This document shows positions 22,801-33,817 of a stretch of DNA of 64,000 nucleotides, one piece after another. The stretch comes from Dastarcus helophoroides (lineage: Eukaryota; Arthropoda; Insecta; Coleoptera; Bothrideridae), in the NCBI GenBank assembly GCA_028583605.1, contig CM053328.1, forward strand, positions 34,490,722-34,554,721, written 5' to 3'. The notes below the pieces were generated by a model. The model was not told where the DNA came from. It was given only the letters and a program-made list of their open reading frames with translations, and made no database searches. How positions within the stretch are numbered: the stretch's first letter is position 1; each line of letters begins with the position of its first letter. The position numbers were made by a program, and so were the translations under genes.

Positions 22801-23165
22801 CTAATAATTCAAAATATTTAAATAAAGCCGAAATTTTTAAACAAGATCGAAGTTTAAAAAAGTATCGATATGATCGAATTAGCAAAAAAAAACAACATTT
22901 TGAAGAAATTCAAAAGTTTGAGATAAAATTGAAATTTTGTGTTGAAACTTTAAAAAAACTGAAATTTCAAAATAATGATTAAAATTTTAAATTCAGGATG
23001 AAAATTTAAAAATCAAAATTAGATTTTTCAAAAGGAAGTCTTCATTTTCAATTAAAATTTTAAAAAAATGTCGAAATATTGAAAATGTTGAAATATCCCA
23101 AAATCAAAAGTTTCTAGTCAAAGTCCCCAAAAGTTGAAATTTTTAATAATTCAAATTGTTAAAGA
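22801..23165. repeat. A+T-rich degenerate TCGAAATTT field
   Basis: GAAATTTT/AAAATTTC units with A-runs. No gene. Confidence 0.55.
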
Positions 23166-23400
23166 AGTAAAATATTGAAACACAGAACTTGTCCCCTGAA
23201 ACCAAGAAAGATTAAAAAACACAACAAAGGTTGCTCTAACGCGTTTCGACAGCCAAGCTGTCATCTTCAGAGAGATACTAAACCAAGAAAGAGTTTCTCT
23301 CTGAAGATGACAGCTTGGCTGTCGAAACGCGTTAGAGCAACCTTTGTTGTGTTTTTTAATCTTTCTTGGTTTTAGGGGACAGGTTCTGTATTTCAATTTT
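23166..23400. repeat. Hammerhead-like palindromic cassette, best intact copy (both arms)
   Basis: Two arms of about 105 bp face each other around a short centre at 23277-23291. Each arm, read outward from the centre, has CTCT, CTGAAGA, T, gacagc-ttg-gctgtc, GAAAC, gcgtt, AGAG, then caacctttgttgtg, ttttttaatctttcttggtt and a 'caggggacaagttctg'-type end. Cores are 23234-23274 (minus) and 23297-23338 (plus). The order of CUGANGA box, stem, GAAA box, short stem and U-U|AGAG paired to CUCU is that of a minimal type-I hammerhead ribozyme, but with one extra U before stem II. Penelope-like retroelements are known to carry such motifs. Self-cleavage is not shown. Confidence 0.8.
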
Positions 23401-23860
23401 CAAAAAAAGTCGACATTTTAAGAAAGTGTAACTCGAAATTTTCGAACAAAGTCAAAATTCTTAATAAATTTAAAAAGTTCCAGTGTTTTTAAAAAAGGCA
23501 GAAATTGTTGGTAATGACGAAATTTAAAAAAACTTAAATTTTAAAAAAGTAAGAATTTTCGAAGTTTAAATATAAAAAAACGTCAAAATTTTCAAAAAGT
23601 CAAAGTGTCCAAAAGGTTTGACACCTTTTGGAAACTTAATTTTAAAAATTCGGAAAATAAATAAATTTTTAAAAGCAAAAATTAGAAAAAAAGCAATTTT
23701 TAAGACAGAAATTTTGAAAGTCAAATATCTTAAAAACCCAAATTTTGATATCATGTCGAAATTTCCTGAAAATAAGCCTAAATTTTGAAATAACATCAAA
23801 ATTTTAAAAAAAACAGAATTTTTCAAAAAAAGTGGATATTTAAAAAAAAATTCGGAGAGT
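23401..23860. repeat. Inverted copy of the 12800-13400 repeat
   Basis: The reverse complement matches 12800-13400, including the 'ccaaaaggtgtcaaac' hairpin-like block (here near 23610-23635). The junction to a palindromic cassette is shared at both loci, so cassette and body were copied together. Confidence 0.75.
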
Positions 23861-24000
23861 TTTCTCTGAAGATGACAGCTTGGCTGTCGAAATGCGTTAG
23901 AGCAACCTTTGTTGTGTTTTTTAATCTTTCTTGGTTTCAGGGGACAAGTTCTGTGTTTCAATTTTTGAAGATAACCAAGGACCAATCCGTTCCATCAAAA
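23861..24000 (+). repeat. Hammerhead-like cassette, right arm with outer end
   Basis: The core is 23862-23902: CTGAAGA, T, gacagc-ttg-gctgtc, GAAAT (one change from GAAAC), gcgtt, AGAG. It is followed by the caacctttgttg block, aatctttcttggtttcagg and the outer end ataaccaaggaccaatccgt to about 23995. Confidence 0.8.
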
Positions 24001-27000
24001 AATCAAGTAAAATATAAAAAAAGACAGTCTTACAAAAAAGCCGAAAATTCGAGTCAAAGTTTTTAGAAAACTGTAAATTTTTAATAACATGGCGAATTTT
24101 GTAAAAAGGTTAATATTTTCAAAAATCATGAGTCCAAAATATAAAAAAGGGAAAATTTTTAAAACAATTCATAGCCTCTATGGTTAAAATATTTAAAAAA
24201 AATGTAAAATTTTGAAAGAGAGTTAAAATTTTCAAAAAGAAAAATTTTTAATAGATTAAATCTTCAAAATAAATTAAAACTTCCCAAAAATTCCTATAAT
24301 AATATGAAGAAACCAAAATTTTATAAATTTTCAAAGAAGACTGAATTTGAAAAATTTGAAATTTTCAAATTTAAGTTGAAATTTCGAGAAAAAATCGAAA
24401 TTTTGAAGATCGAACTTTTTCAAAAAAAGTCGAAATTTTTAAAGTTGAAAATTTTAAATCAAAATTTTTGAACTTGAAATTTTTCAATAAGTCGAAATTT
24501 TTCATAAAAGTCGAGTTTTTCAAAAAAAGTTGCAATATTCAAAAAATTTTGAAATAAGTCGTTATTTTGAATAAATATTAGTATTTTCAATAAAAGTTGA
24601 AATTTTTACAGAAAAAACAAAACAAAAAATGTAAGGAGTCGTTGATGAATGAATGACAAGGATAAATTTAAAAAAAAATCGAAATTTTGAGAAAAGGTCT
24701 AATTTAGAGAAAATTTTACAGAAAAAGTCGAAGATTCGAGTCAATGTCTTTAAAAAATTGTAGATTTTCAACAAGAGGAAGAATTTTGCAAAAAGTTTAA
24801 TTTTTTTAAAAATAATAACTCAAAAATATAAAAAAGTGGAAATTTTCAAAAAATTCATAGCTTGGAGATACGGTCTCAATATTTTTTTAAAAAATGTAAA
24901 ATTTTGAAAGGAGGTTAAAATTTCCAAAAAGAAAATTTTTTAATAAACTAAATTTTCAAAATCAATTAAAATTTTTCAAAAATTCCCATTATAATATAAA
25001 AAAAAACAAAATTTCATAAATTCTCAAAGTAGCCAGAATTTGAAATATTCGAAGTTTTCAAATTTAAGCTGAAATCTCGAGCCAAAATCGAAATTTTGAA
25101 GACTGAACTTTTCCAAAAAAAATTGAAACTTTTAAAGTCACAATTTACAAAATCAAAATTTTTCAAAAAGTCGTAATTTTTCATAAAAGTCGAATTTTCC
25201 AAATAAAAGTTGAAATATTCAAAAAGTCCTGAAATAAGTCGTTATTTTGAATAAATATTAGTATTTTTAATGAAAGTTGAAATTTTTACAGAAAAAACCA
25301 AACAAAAAAATGTAAGGAGTCGTTGATGAATGAATAACAAGGATAAATTTAAAAAAAAATCGAAATTTTGAGAAAAGGTCGAATTTAGAGGAAATTTTAC
25401 AGAAAAAGTCGAAAACTTGTGTCCAGTGTCTTTAGAAAACTGTAAATTTTCAATAAGAGGGCGAATTTTGCAAAAAGGTTAATATTTTCAAAATAATAAG
25501 TCAAAAATACAACAAAGCGAAAATTTTCAATAAAATTCGTAGCTTCGAAATACGGTCAAAATATTTTTTTAAAAAATTTAAAGTTTAGAAAGGGGGTTAA
25601 AATTTTCAAAAAGTAAAATTTTTAATAGACTAAATTTTCAAAATCAACTAAAATTTTTCAAAAATTCCCATTACAACATAAAGAAACCAAAGTTTTATAA
25701 ATTCTCTTAAGGTAGCCAGAAAGAATTTGAAAAATTCGAAGTTTTCAAATTTAAGTTGAAATTTCGACAAAAAATCGAAATTTTGAAGATCGAACTTTTC
25801 CAAAAAAAAGTCAAAAATTTCAAAGTTGAAGCTTTTAAAGTCAAAATTTTCAACTCGAAATTTTTCAAAAGTCGAAATTTTTCATAAAAGTTGAATTTTC
25901 CAAGAAAAGTTGAAATAAAGAAAAAGTTTTGAAACTCCCATTATAATATAAAGAAACCAAAGTTTCATAAATTCTCAAAGTAGCCAAAATTTTAATATTT
26001 CGAAGTTTTCAAATTTATGTTGAGACTTCGAGAAAACATCAAAATTTTGGGGGTCGAAATTTTCCAAAAAAGTCGAAATTTTCAAAGCTGAAACTTTTGA
26101 AGTCAAAAGTTTTAAACTCGAAATTTTTCAAAAAGTCTAAATATTTCATAAAAATTGAATTTTCCAAAAAAGGGTGCAATATTCGAGAAGTTTTAAAATT
26201 AGTCTTTATTTTAAATAAATATTAGTAATTCCAATGAAAATCGAAATGTTTAAAGAAAAACCCAAACAAAAAAATGTAACGAGTCTTTGATGACAAGAAC
26301 AAATTTAAAAAAAAATCAAAAATTTAAGAAAAAGTCGAATTTAGAGGAAACTTTACAAAAAAGCCAAAAATTCGAGTGAAAGTCTTTAAAAAACTGTACA
26401 TTTTTTATAAGAGGGGGCGTGTTGTAAAAAGGTTAATATTTTCAAAAATAATGAGTCAAAAATATAAAAAAGTAGACATTGTCAAAAGAATTCCCAACTT
26501 CGAGATGCGGTCACATTATTTTTTAAAAAAATTTAAAATTTTGAAAAGGGGTTAAAGTTTTCAAAAAGAAAAATTTTTAATAGACCAAGTTTTCAAAATA
26601 AATTAAAATTTTCCAAAAATTCTCATTATAATATAAACAAACCAAAGTTTTATAAATTCTCAAAGTAGCCAAAATTTTAAATATTTGAAGTTTTCAAATT
26701 TAAGTTGAAGTTTCGAGAAAAAATCAAAATTTTGACAGTCAACGTTTTCTAAACAAGTCGAAATTTTTAAAGTTGAAATCTTCCAAAAAAAGTTTAAATA
26801 TTCAAGAAGTTTTGAAATAGAAGTGGTTATTTTAAATAAATATTAGTATTTTCAATAAAAGTGAAGTTTTTAGAGAAAAAACAAAACCAAAAAAAATGTA
26901 AGAAGTCGTTTATGACAAGAAAAAATTTTAAAAAAATCGAAATTTTGAGAAAAAGTCGAATTTGGAGGAAATTTTACAAAAAAGCCGAAAATTCGAGTCA

Positions 27001-29960
27001 GTCTTTAAAAAACTGTAAATTTTCAATAAGAAGGAGAGTTTTGTAAAAAGGTTAATATTTTCAAAAATAAGAAGTCAAAAATATGAAAAAGTGGAAATTT
27101 CCAAAAAAATTTCTAACTTCGAGATACGCTCAGAATATTTTTTCAAAAAATTTAAAATTTTAAAGAAGTAAAATTTTTAATAGACTAAATTTTCAAAATC
27201 AATTATAATTTTTCATCAAGTCCCATTATAATATAAAGAACCCAAAGTTTTATAAATTCTCAAAGTAGCAAGAATTTGAAAAATTCGAAGTTTTCAAATT
27301 TAAGTTGAAATTTCGAGGTCGAAATTTTCCAAAAAAAATTTGAAAGTTAAAACTTTTACAGTCAAAATTTTCAAACTCGAAATTCCTCAAAAAGTCGAAA
27401 GTTTTCATAAAAATCAAATGTTCCAAAAAAAGTTGAAATATTTAAGAAGTTTAGAAATAAGTCGTTATTTTGATTAGAAAGTAGTATTTTCAATGGAAAT
27501 GAAGATTTTCAAAGAAAAAACAAAACAAACAAACAAAAAAGTGTAAGGAGTCGTCGATGACAGGGACAAATTTAAAAAAAAAATCGAAATTTTGGGAAAA
27601 GGTCGAATTTAGAGGAAAATGTTTAATTTTCTAAAATCAATTTTTCAAATAAAGTCCAAATTTTTAAGAACGAAAAATTTTGAGAAAAATATCGAAATTG
27701 GAAAAAGACGAATTTCGAGAAAAAAATCAAAATTTAGTAAAAATTCGACATTTTAAAAAGCAAAAACATATTTTGAAAAGAAAATAAAATTAATAATTTC
27801 TTGAATTTTGAAACAAAAATCAAAATTTTGAGAATAAGTCGAATTTAGAGGAAAATTTTGAAATTTCCGAGATCGGTTTGTTAAATAAAGGCGAAATTTT
27901 TTAAAAAAAGAAGATTTTGGGAAAAATATCGAAATTAGAAAAAGACGAATCTCGAGACAAAATTCGAAATTTAGTAAAAATTCAAAATTTCTAAAAACAA
28001 AAACGTATTTTGAAAAGAAAATTAACAATTTCTTCAAAGTCGAAATTTCGAGGAAAATAATCAAAATTCCAAAAAAGACGACATTTATAAAAATTCGAAA
28101 TCTTCTAGAAAAAAAGTTTTGAAAAAAGGCAAATTTTGAGTAAAGGTGGTTTGGAGGTAAAGGTCTAACTTCTCAGAAAAAAGTCGAAATTTAGTGATAC
28201 CATAATTCGAAATTTTTCACAGAGATCCAGATTTTGTTAAAATCTCGAAAAAGAGACGTTGAAGTTTAGGGAAAAATTCGACATTTTTTGACTAAATATT
28301 TATTTTCTCTTGATTGCTTGAAACAAAGGCAGGCATGCTCTCCGATCTGCCCAAGTCCAAGTTGGAAAATGTCCAGTATTGAGGTAAACGTTAAAATTTT
28401 GAGAAACAAGCTAAAATGACCAGAATGGATTTAAAAAAACAGAATCGAAATTTCCAAGAAAAATGTTTCCAAAATTTTGTTTATTACAAAAATGCAAAAT
28501 TTCCTGAAAATATTTTTTAAGATTTCGAGATAAATGTTTTTTCCAATTTTTTTTATTCTTTTATAACTTTTTTATCAATGTAAGGAGTCGTTGACAAGGA
28601 TAAATTTTTAAAAAAATCGAAGTTTTGAGAAAAGGTCGAATTTGAAGAAAATTTTACAAAAAAAGCCGAAAATTCGAGCCAATGTCTTTAAAAAATTGTA
28701 AATTTTCAATAAGAGGGCGAATTATGCAAAAAGGTTAATATTTTCATAATAATAAGTCAAAAATACAACAAGGTGAAAATTTTCAAAAAAATTCGTAGCT
28801 TCGAGATACGGTCACAATATTATTTTTTTAATTTAAAATTTTGATAGGGGGTTGAAATTTTCAAAAAGAAAAATTTTTAATAGACTAAATTTTCAAAATC
28901 AAATAAAATTTTCCAAAAATTCCCATTATAATATAAAGAAACCAAAGTTTCATAAATTCTCAAATTAACAAGAATTTGAAAAATTCGAAGTTTTCAAATT
29001 TAAGTTGAAATTTCAAGAAAAAAATTGAAATTTTGAAGGTCGAAATTTTCCAAAAAAATTTTTATCGAATCTCGAAAAAGAGTCATTGAAGTTTAGGGAA
29101 AAATTCGAAATTTTTTGGTTAAATATTTATTTTCTCTTCATTGCTTGAGACAGGGGCAGACATGCCCCCCGATCTGCCCAAATCCAAGTTAATTCTTAAA
29201 TTAACAAGAATTTGAAAAATTCGAAGTTTTCAAATTTAAGTTGAAATTTCAAGGAAAAAATTGAAATTTTGAAGGTCGAAATTTTCCAAGAAAATTTTTA
29301 TCGAATCTCGAAAAAGAGACATTGAAGTTTAGGGAAAAATTCGAAATTTTTTGACTAAATATTTATTTTCTCTTGATTGCTTGAGACAGGGGCAGACATG
29401 CACCCCGATCTGCCCAAATCCAAGTTAGAAAAGGTCCAGCATTGAGGTAAACATTAAAATTTTGAGAATCAAGCTGAAATGACCGGAATGGATTTAAAAA
29501 AACAGAATCGAAATTTGCAAGAAAAATGTTTCCGAAATTTTGTTTTATTACAAAAATGCAAAATTTCTTGAAAACATTTTTTAAGATTCCAAGATAAATG
29601 TTTTTTCCAATTTTTTTAAATTCTTTTATAACTTTTTTATCAAAATTTTAACCAAATATTAACCAAATTTCGCGAAAAAGACAAAATTTGATAATCAAGT
29701 CGTTTGCAGAAGGTCTGTTTTTAAAAAAAAAGGCGAAATTTTCATAAAAAGTCGAATTTTGAGAAATGGAGAGATTTCGAAAAAAAAATGACGAATTTAA
29801 AAATTTCGTAATATTGCGAGTTACATTCTAATGAAAGAAGTCGAATTTTAAGAATAAATTTGAAATCCCAAAGAAAAAGACTGCTTACAAAAACGATTTT
29901 TGAGAAATACCTAAATTTTGAGAAAATATCGATATATCAAGAAAAAGACGAATTTTTCTC
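24001..29960. repeat. Tandem array, monomer near 650 bp with irregular expansions
   Basis: The landmark gtaaggagtcgttgatga (and variants) recurs at 24631, 25312, 26276, 26898, 27543 and 28580, giving spacings of 681, 964, 622, 645 and 1037. Between landmarks each unit carries the same ordered blocks (gaattttgagaaaaggtcga, gtctttaaaaaactgtaaat, cccattataatataaagaaa, gaaaaattcgaagttttcaa). The two long intervals contain extra internal duplications. The block 'gcttgagacaggggcagaca' and its neighbours occur three times (28310, 29145, 29380) and again, diverged, near 53080-53130. No gene is supported in this 6 kb. Confidence 0.8.
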
Positions 29961-30867
29961 TGGTAAGTTATAGGAGTCAGGGGGGATAAGGGTCACCCTA
30001 CCCTATTCAAGTTGCATCTATACCAAATTCGTTATTAAAATTAATGGCATAACGATAATAATTGTTCTGCTTGCTTTACTTTAATATATTTGATCAGGTC
30101 TCGTCTTGTTATCCTTCTGAGTTAGGATTAAGGATATAAATTCCAATGCTCTCTTTACATATTTTTCTGTAACAATTTATTTCCAATCTTCATCCAGCTT
30201 ATTGTTTTTGAAGTGAAAACTTATTTAGATGCGTTGAGCGATTTTGGATTGGAGGTAAACTCGTGGTTTTGCGTGACCAACATGCCACACCACCACGCGT
30301 TACCAACATGCCCTAATAAGTATACTCCAATAATAAAATTAGAGCTTATTAAATTGTATTTCATTATCCATGGAAGGAGACAGCTTCTCTTATGATAGTT
30401 GACACTTATATTTAGAGAGAAATTATATTTATGTCAGAAAGAAAATATATTTATATCAGAGAGAAATATGGAAAAAAGTGTCTAGTGCAAACGCACCGTT
30501 AGTTTTGTTTTCACACGATACAAGCATCCAAACCACAAAATAAAAAGGTATGTCGTTTGAGAGAATTTATTTTCAAATGTTTCCAATATTCTAACTTGTT
30601 TACTAGTGTGGGTACGAACTGTAACACTACATATTTCCTAGTTTTAAGGTTTCACTTCCTTTGGCATTCTCCAAGACTGTCTATTTTTTTATTATTTTAT
30701 TATTTTTTTAATTTTATATGAATATTTTAAGCAAAGTCTTAGAAAATTTATGTAGAACACTTGTCGTTTTTGATTTTAAATTTATTAGCACACATTTCCA
30801 GAATTATCGCCAATATGCTCGAGATAACCTTAGGTCAAACACATAGGTAAATAACTCACAATTCATA
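29961..30867. other. Unique region upstream of the yellow-family gene
   Basis: After a short G-rich repeat end (29965-30010, gtcaggggggataagggtca) the sequence becomes non-repetitive. It would hold the promoter and 5' untranslated sequence of the gene at 30868. I see no certain TATA box or initiator and no coding exon. Confidence 0.4.
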
Positions 30868-33654
30868 ATGTATCCAAAACCAGTGCTCATCCAGTATAAC
30901 ATCATCATTATGCTTTGCTTGATAATTTTCTTAAGTATTTTCTTCATAAGTGGTGATATAAAACTTTTAGTTCAAGCGAAAGGCAATCGAAAATTGTTTT
31001 TCAGTAATTCTAAGTCAATGAAAAGTCTTATTAGACCCGAATTCAACACCTACACCCAAATTTACTCACCTAAGGAGGTGTATTACCATCAAAGAATCCA
31101 ATCTAGTATACGTAAAGTTACCAGGAAGAAATACTACCAGACGATATTTGATGTCGACGATGCACAAAACGTAACAGCGTTGCCTACAACTCCAAAGGTA
31201 ACCACGATGCTAGAAAACTCTTCAAAAATTAACAATCAATCTAAAAACATACTTGACCAATTTAAATTATCACGTTTTCCTATTTGTGGTTCCGAGGAAG
31301 TTTTCAGTCATACTTGGACTGTGGCCCAATATTTAGAAAACCCAAAATACCAACCCCTAGGTTATAGATTTCAACGAATTAATTTTACAAGAAAGCTGGG
31401 AAACCGTTTACAAAATTGTCACTATTACATGGCTTGTAAGTATTGGAAAAATTAATCAAAACGCTACCAAACAATGCGCTACTCCAGATCCAATAAATCG
31501 CTTAAATTTAACGTTTTCCTGGAACAAAATCAGATATGTGTCATCGGTTAAAGTCAACTCTACACGTCTAGGTATGTAACTGATGGTGAGGTTTACGTAT
31601 TCATAGGAGTTTTGTTTCAGAGAACAACATACCCATGGGTGCCAACGTATGGCAAGACAAGCTCTTTATTACTGTACCAAGACGTCGCTATGGGGTCCCA
31701 TCGACTTTAAACTACGTATCCTTAAATAGCTCCACCAAGCATAACACGCCATTGATACCATATCCGGACTTGCAAACCAACACGATACCAACGAATCGGA
31801 ACGAAGGGCAAAATAGATTCGTTTCTGTCTACAGAGTAGCTGTAGATGCTTGTGATAGACTTTGGTTCGTCGACACGGGTGTTATTGAAATACCAAGTGA
31901 GTTTAACCCAGTGACTGTTAATATGTCATTGGTTCAAGTTTGGGGTAGTTTTCAGTTGATTTGTTGCAGATAACCCCAATCAAGTGACTCCGACGAAGTT
32001 GGTCATGATGGACCTAAATACTGACACAATTCTGCGAACTTATGAAATACCCAGTGATCTTCTAAGAGCCAATACCAACTTGGCCAGTCTTTCCATTGAT
32101 ACAACAGCCCAAAATTGCAATGACGCCTACGCTTACATGCCAGATTTGGGTGGTTATGGTTTGATTGTGTATTCTCTGAGGGAGAATAGGGCTTGGAGGG
32201 TGACACACAATTACTTTTTCCTTGAACCGCTAGCGGGAGAATTTCACATTGCCGGGCATGATTTCCAGTGGAATGATGGCGTCTTTAGCACTGCTTTGAC
32301 GTCCTATCAAATCCGATGGTTTCAGGGATTTGTACTTCCATTCGATGGCCGGCACACATCAGTATAAAGTGTCTACTAAGATTTTGAAAAACGAAACGGC
32401 GGCAACAAGGTCTTATCACGAACACGATTTTCAGGTAACCCTTTTGTCTTGTTTTGTTCTGCAAATAAAATACGATTTGGACTGCAATAACCCTCTAAAT
32501 GGATGATAGATAACTGAACTATCAATAGCTGACCCACTGACGTTTATCAAAAACAGTCGCTGTGGGGAAGTCCAAGGACGTTTATTCTAATGCACAAGCT
32601 AATAAGTTTGAAAATTTATCAGATTTAGAATTTGGGAATCAAAGACCGGTTTCGAAATTATTAGATTTCGTGAGTTTGGCATACCCACACTCGCTAACAA
32701 ATGTGTGTACAGGTGTACACTTTAAAATTAATGGACTTCCTCCATGTGATTTCTAAATGACTAGTTTCATCTATTTATATCTGAATCTGGCGAATGTTCA
32801 AACCAATAGCTTTGAACATTCATGTGACATTCATTGACAAACTAATAATTTTGTTCGTATTGGAATAAAATTTATCGAACTTTCCCAGAGTGACCATTTC
32901 TGTTAACCGTCAGTGGATCAGATGTTGTTAATGTTCCATTATTGCAGTCTAGGTCGTATTCTACATACATGCGTAACGTTTGTGGATCTATTCCATAGTT
33001 TCTTTCATACACCGATAGGTGGAGCCATACATAAGAACCTCATGGACGAAGTTCTTTAATTTCTAAGTAGTGTATACTTGCTGGAACATTTGTTAGCATT
33101 CAGTGAGTATGTCAAAATGATGAGATCCTAATTAGATCGACTGGTCTTTGGTTCCCAAATTTTGAATTCGATCCGTAGTGAAATTTATTAGTCTATGCAT
33201 TAGAATAAAAATTGTTTTTACAAACATTACTCGAACTCTTAGGTTGTGGGTGATCGTGGACCGCTAGCCCAGACGTCAGCTTCAGATCTGCACAAATCTT
33301 CTGGCATCCTTTTCCTAGGTTTGGTGAATCAAAATGCTGTAGGATGCTGGAATATCAATGATGATACCAAAGATTATTCTATTGTGCAGAAAGATGATCA
33401 AACTATGATCTACCCATGCGATGTTAAAGTATATGGTGATTTGTTGGTAGTTCTTACCAACACAATGCCCTGAATTCTTGTATGGTCAGCTGGATTACGA
33501 TCAAATAAACTTCAGAGTTTGGACGCAGAACGTTCATGAGGCCGTCAAGGGTACGAGGTGCGCTAGTGGGGGAAATACGGGAAAGCACACAGGAGGAGGT
33601 TACCACAGGGGTACATCATCATCAACGAAGACTGGCTCATATGGTGGTTATTAA
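30868..33654 (+). CDS. Yellow/major royal jelly family secreted protein, five exons, about 600 residues
   Basis: Exons by splice sites and frame: 30868-31435, 31488-31571, 31621-31896, 31970-32434, 33243-33654 (introns of 52, 49, 73 and 808 bp, all GT-AG). A hydrophobic segment IIIMLCLIIFLSIFF near residues 12-27 is a likely signal peptide. About 170 residues of unusual linker precede the yellow (MRJP) domain. The domain shows LNLTFSWNKIRY, ENNIPMGANVWQDKLFITVP, GVPSTLNYV, DACDRLWFVDTG, CNDAYAYMPDLGGYGLIVYS, YFFLEPLAGEFHIAG, YFHSMAGTHQYKVST, GLVNQNAVGCWN and YPCDVKVYGD. The tail is Gly/Ser/Thr-rich and ends GSYGGY. Yellow proteins are secreted and act in cuticle pigmentation and other roles; the subfamily is not certain. 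Two single extra bases break the frame (near 32310 and 33471). With both removed the exon phases add up exactly. The first intron's acceptor is weak. Confidence 0.85.
32792..33215 (+). mobile_element. Possible decayed MITE-like element in intron 4
   Basis: An 11-bp perfect hairpin (gaatgttcaaa 32792-32802, tttgaacattc 32811-32821) includes a 19-base string shared with the 40-bp inverted repeat at 15850-15952. A diverged counterpart of the other arm (attagtctatgcattagaat) lies near 33190-33210. Together they suggest an old copy of the same small element inside the intron. The ends are not certain. Confidence 0.45.
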
Positions 33655-33669
33655 TTAAATTTAAAATCC

Positions 33670-33675
33670 AATAAA
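33670..33675 (+). other. Polyadenylation signal AATAAA of the yellow-family gene
   Basis: An AATAAA lies 16 bases after the stop codon and overlaps a second AATAAA four bases on (aataaataaa). It supports 33654 as the true 3' end of the coding sequence. Confidence 0.65.
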
Positions 33676-33817
33676 TAAAAAATAGAAATTTGAAGTTTTC
33701 TTTCATTTCATCATCATTATTTAAATATTTCGAAAGGATGTTACTGTAACCTTGAACAGGAAGAATCAATTTCCAGTAAAAATAGTTTGGACAGCGGATA
33801 TTCAAGCAAACTCGGTA

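Noticed and set aside
23566..23985. Minus-strand open frame of 139 codons across a cassette and A+T-rich repeat
   Set aside because: It is a translation of the palindromic repeat (the same LKHRTCPLKPRKI peptide appears at every cassette on either strand), not a conserved protein.
32562..32756. Open frame of 64 codons inside intron 4 of the yellow-family gene (starts GKSKDVYSN)
   Set aside because: An acceptor-like site precedes it, but the conserved domain continues directly from exon 4 to 33243 (HDFQ then VVGDRGP) with matching phase. The frame shows no yellow-family motif and has no donor in the right place.
33130..33180. Cassette outer end in the yellow-family intron (gactggtctttggttccc)
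   Set aside because: It resembles ggactggtccttggttatc but loses similarity after about 18 bases and lacks the following blocks. Chance in an A+T-rich intron is likely.
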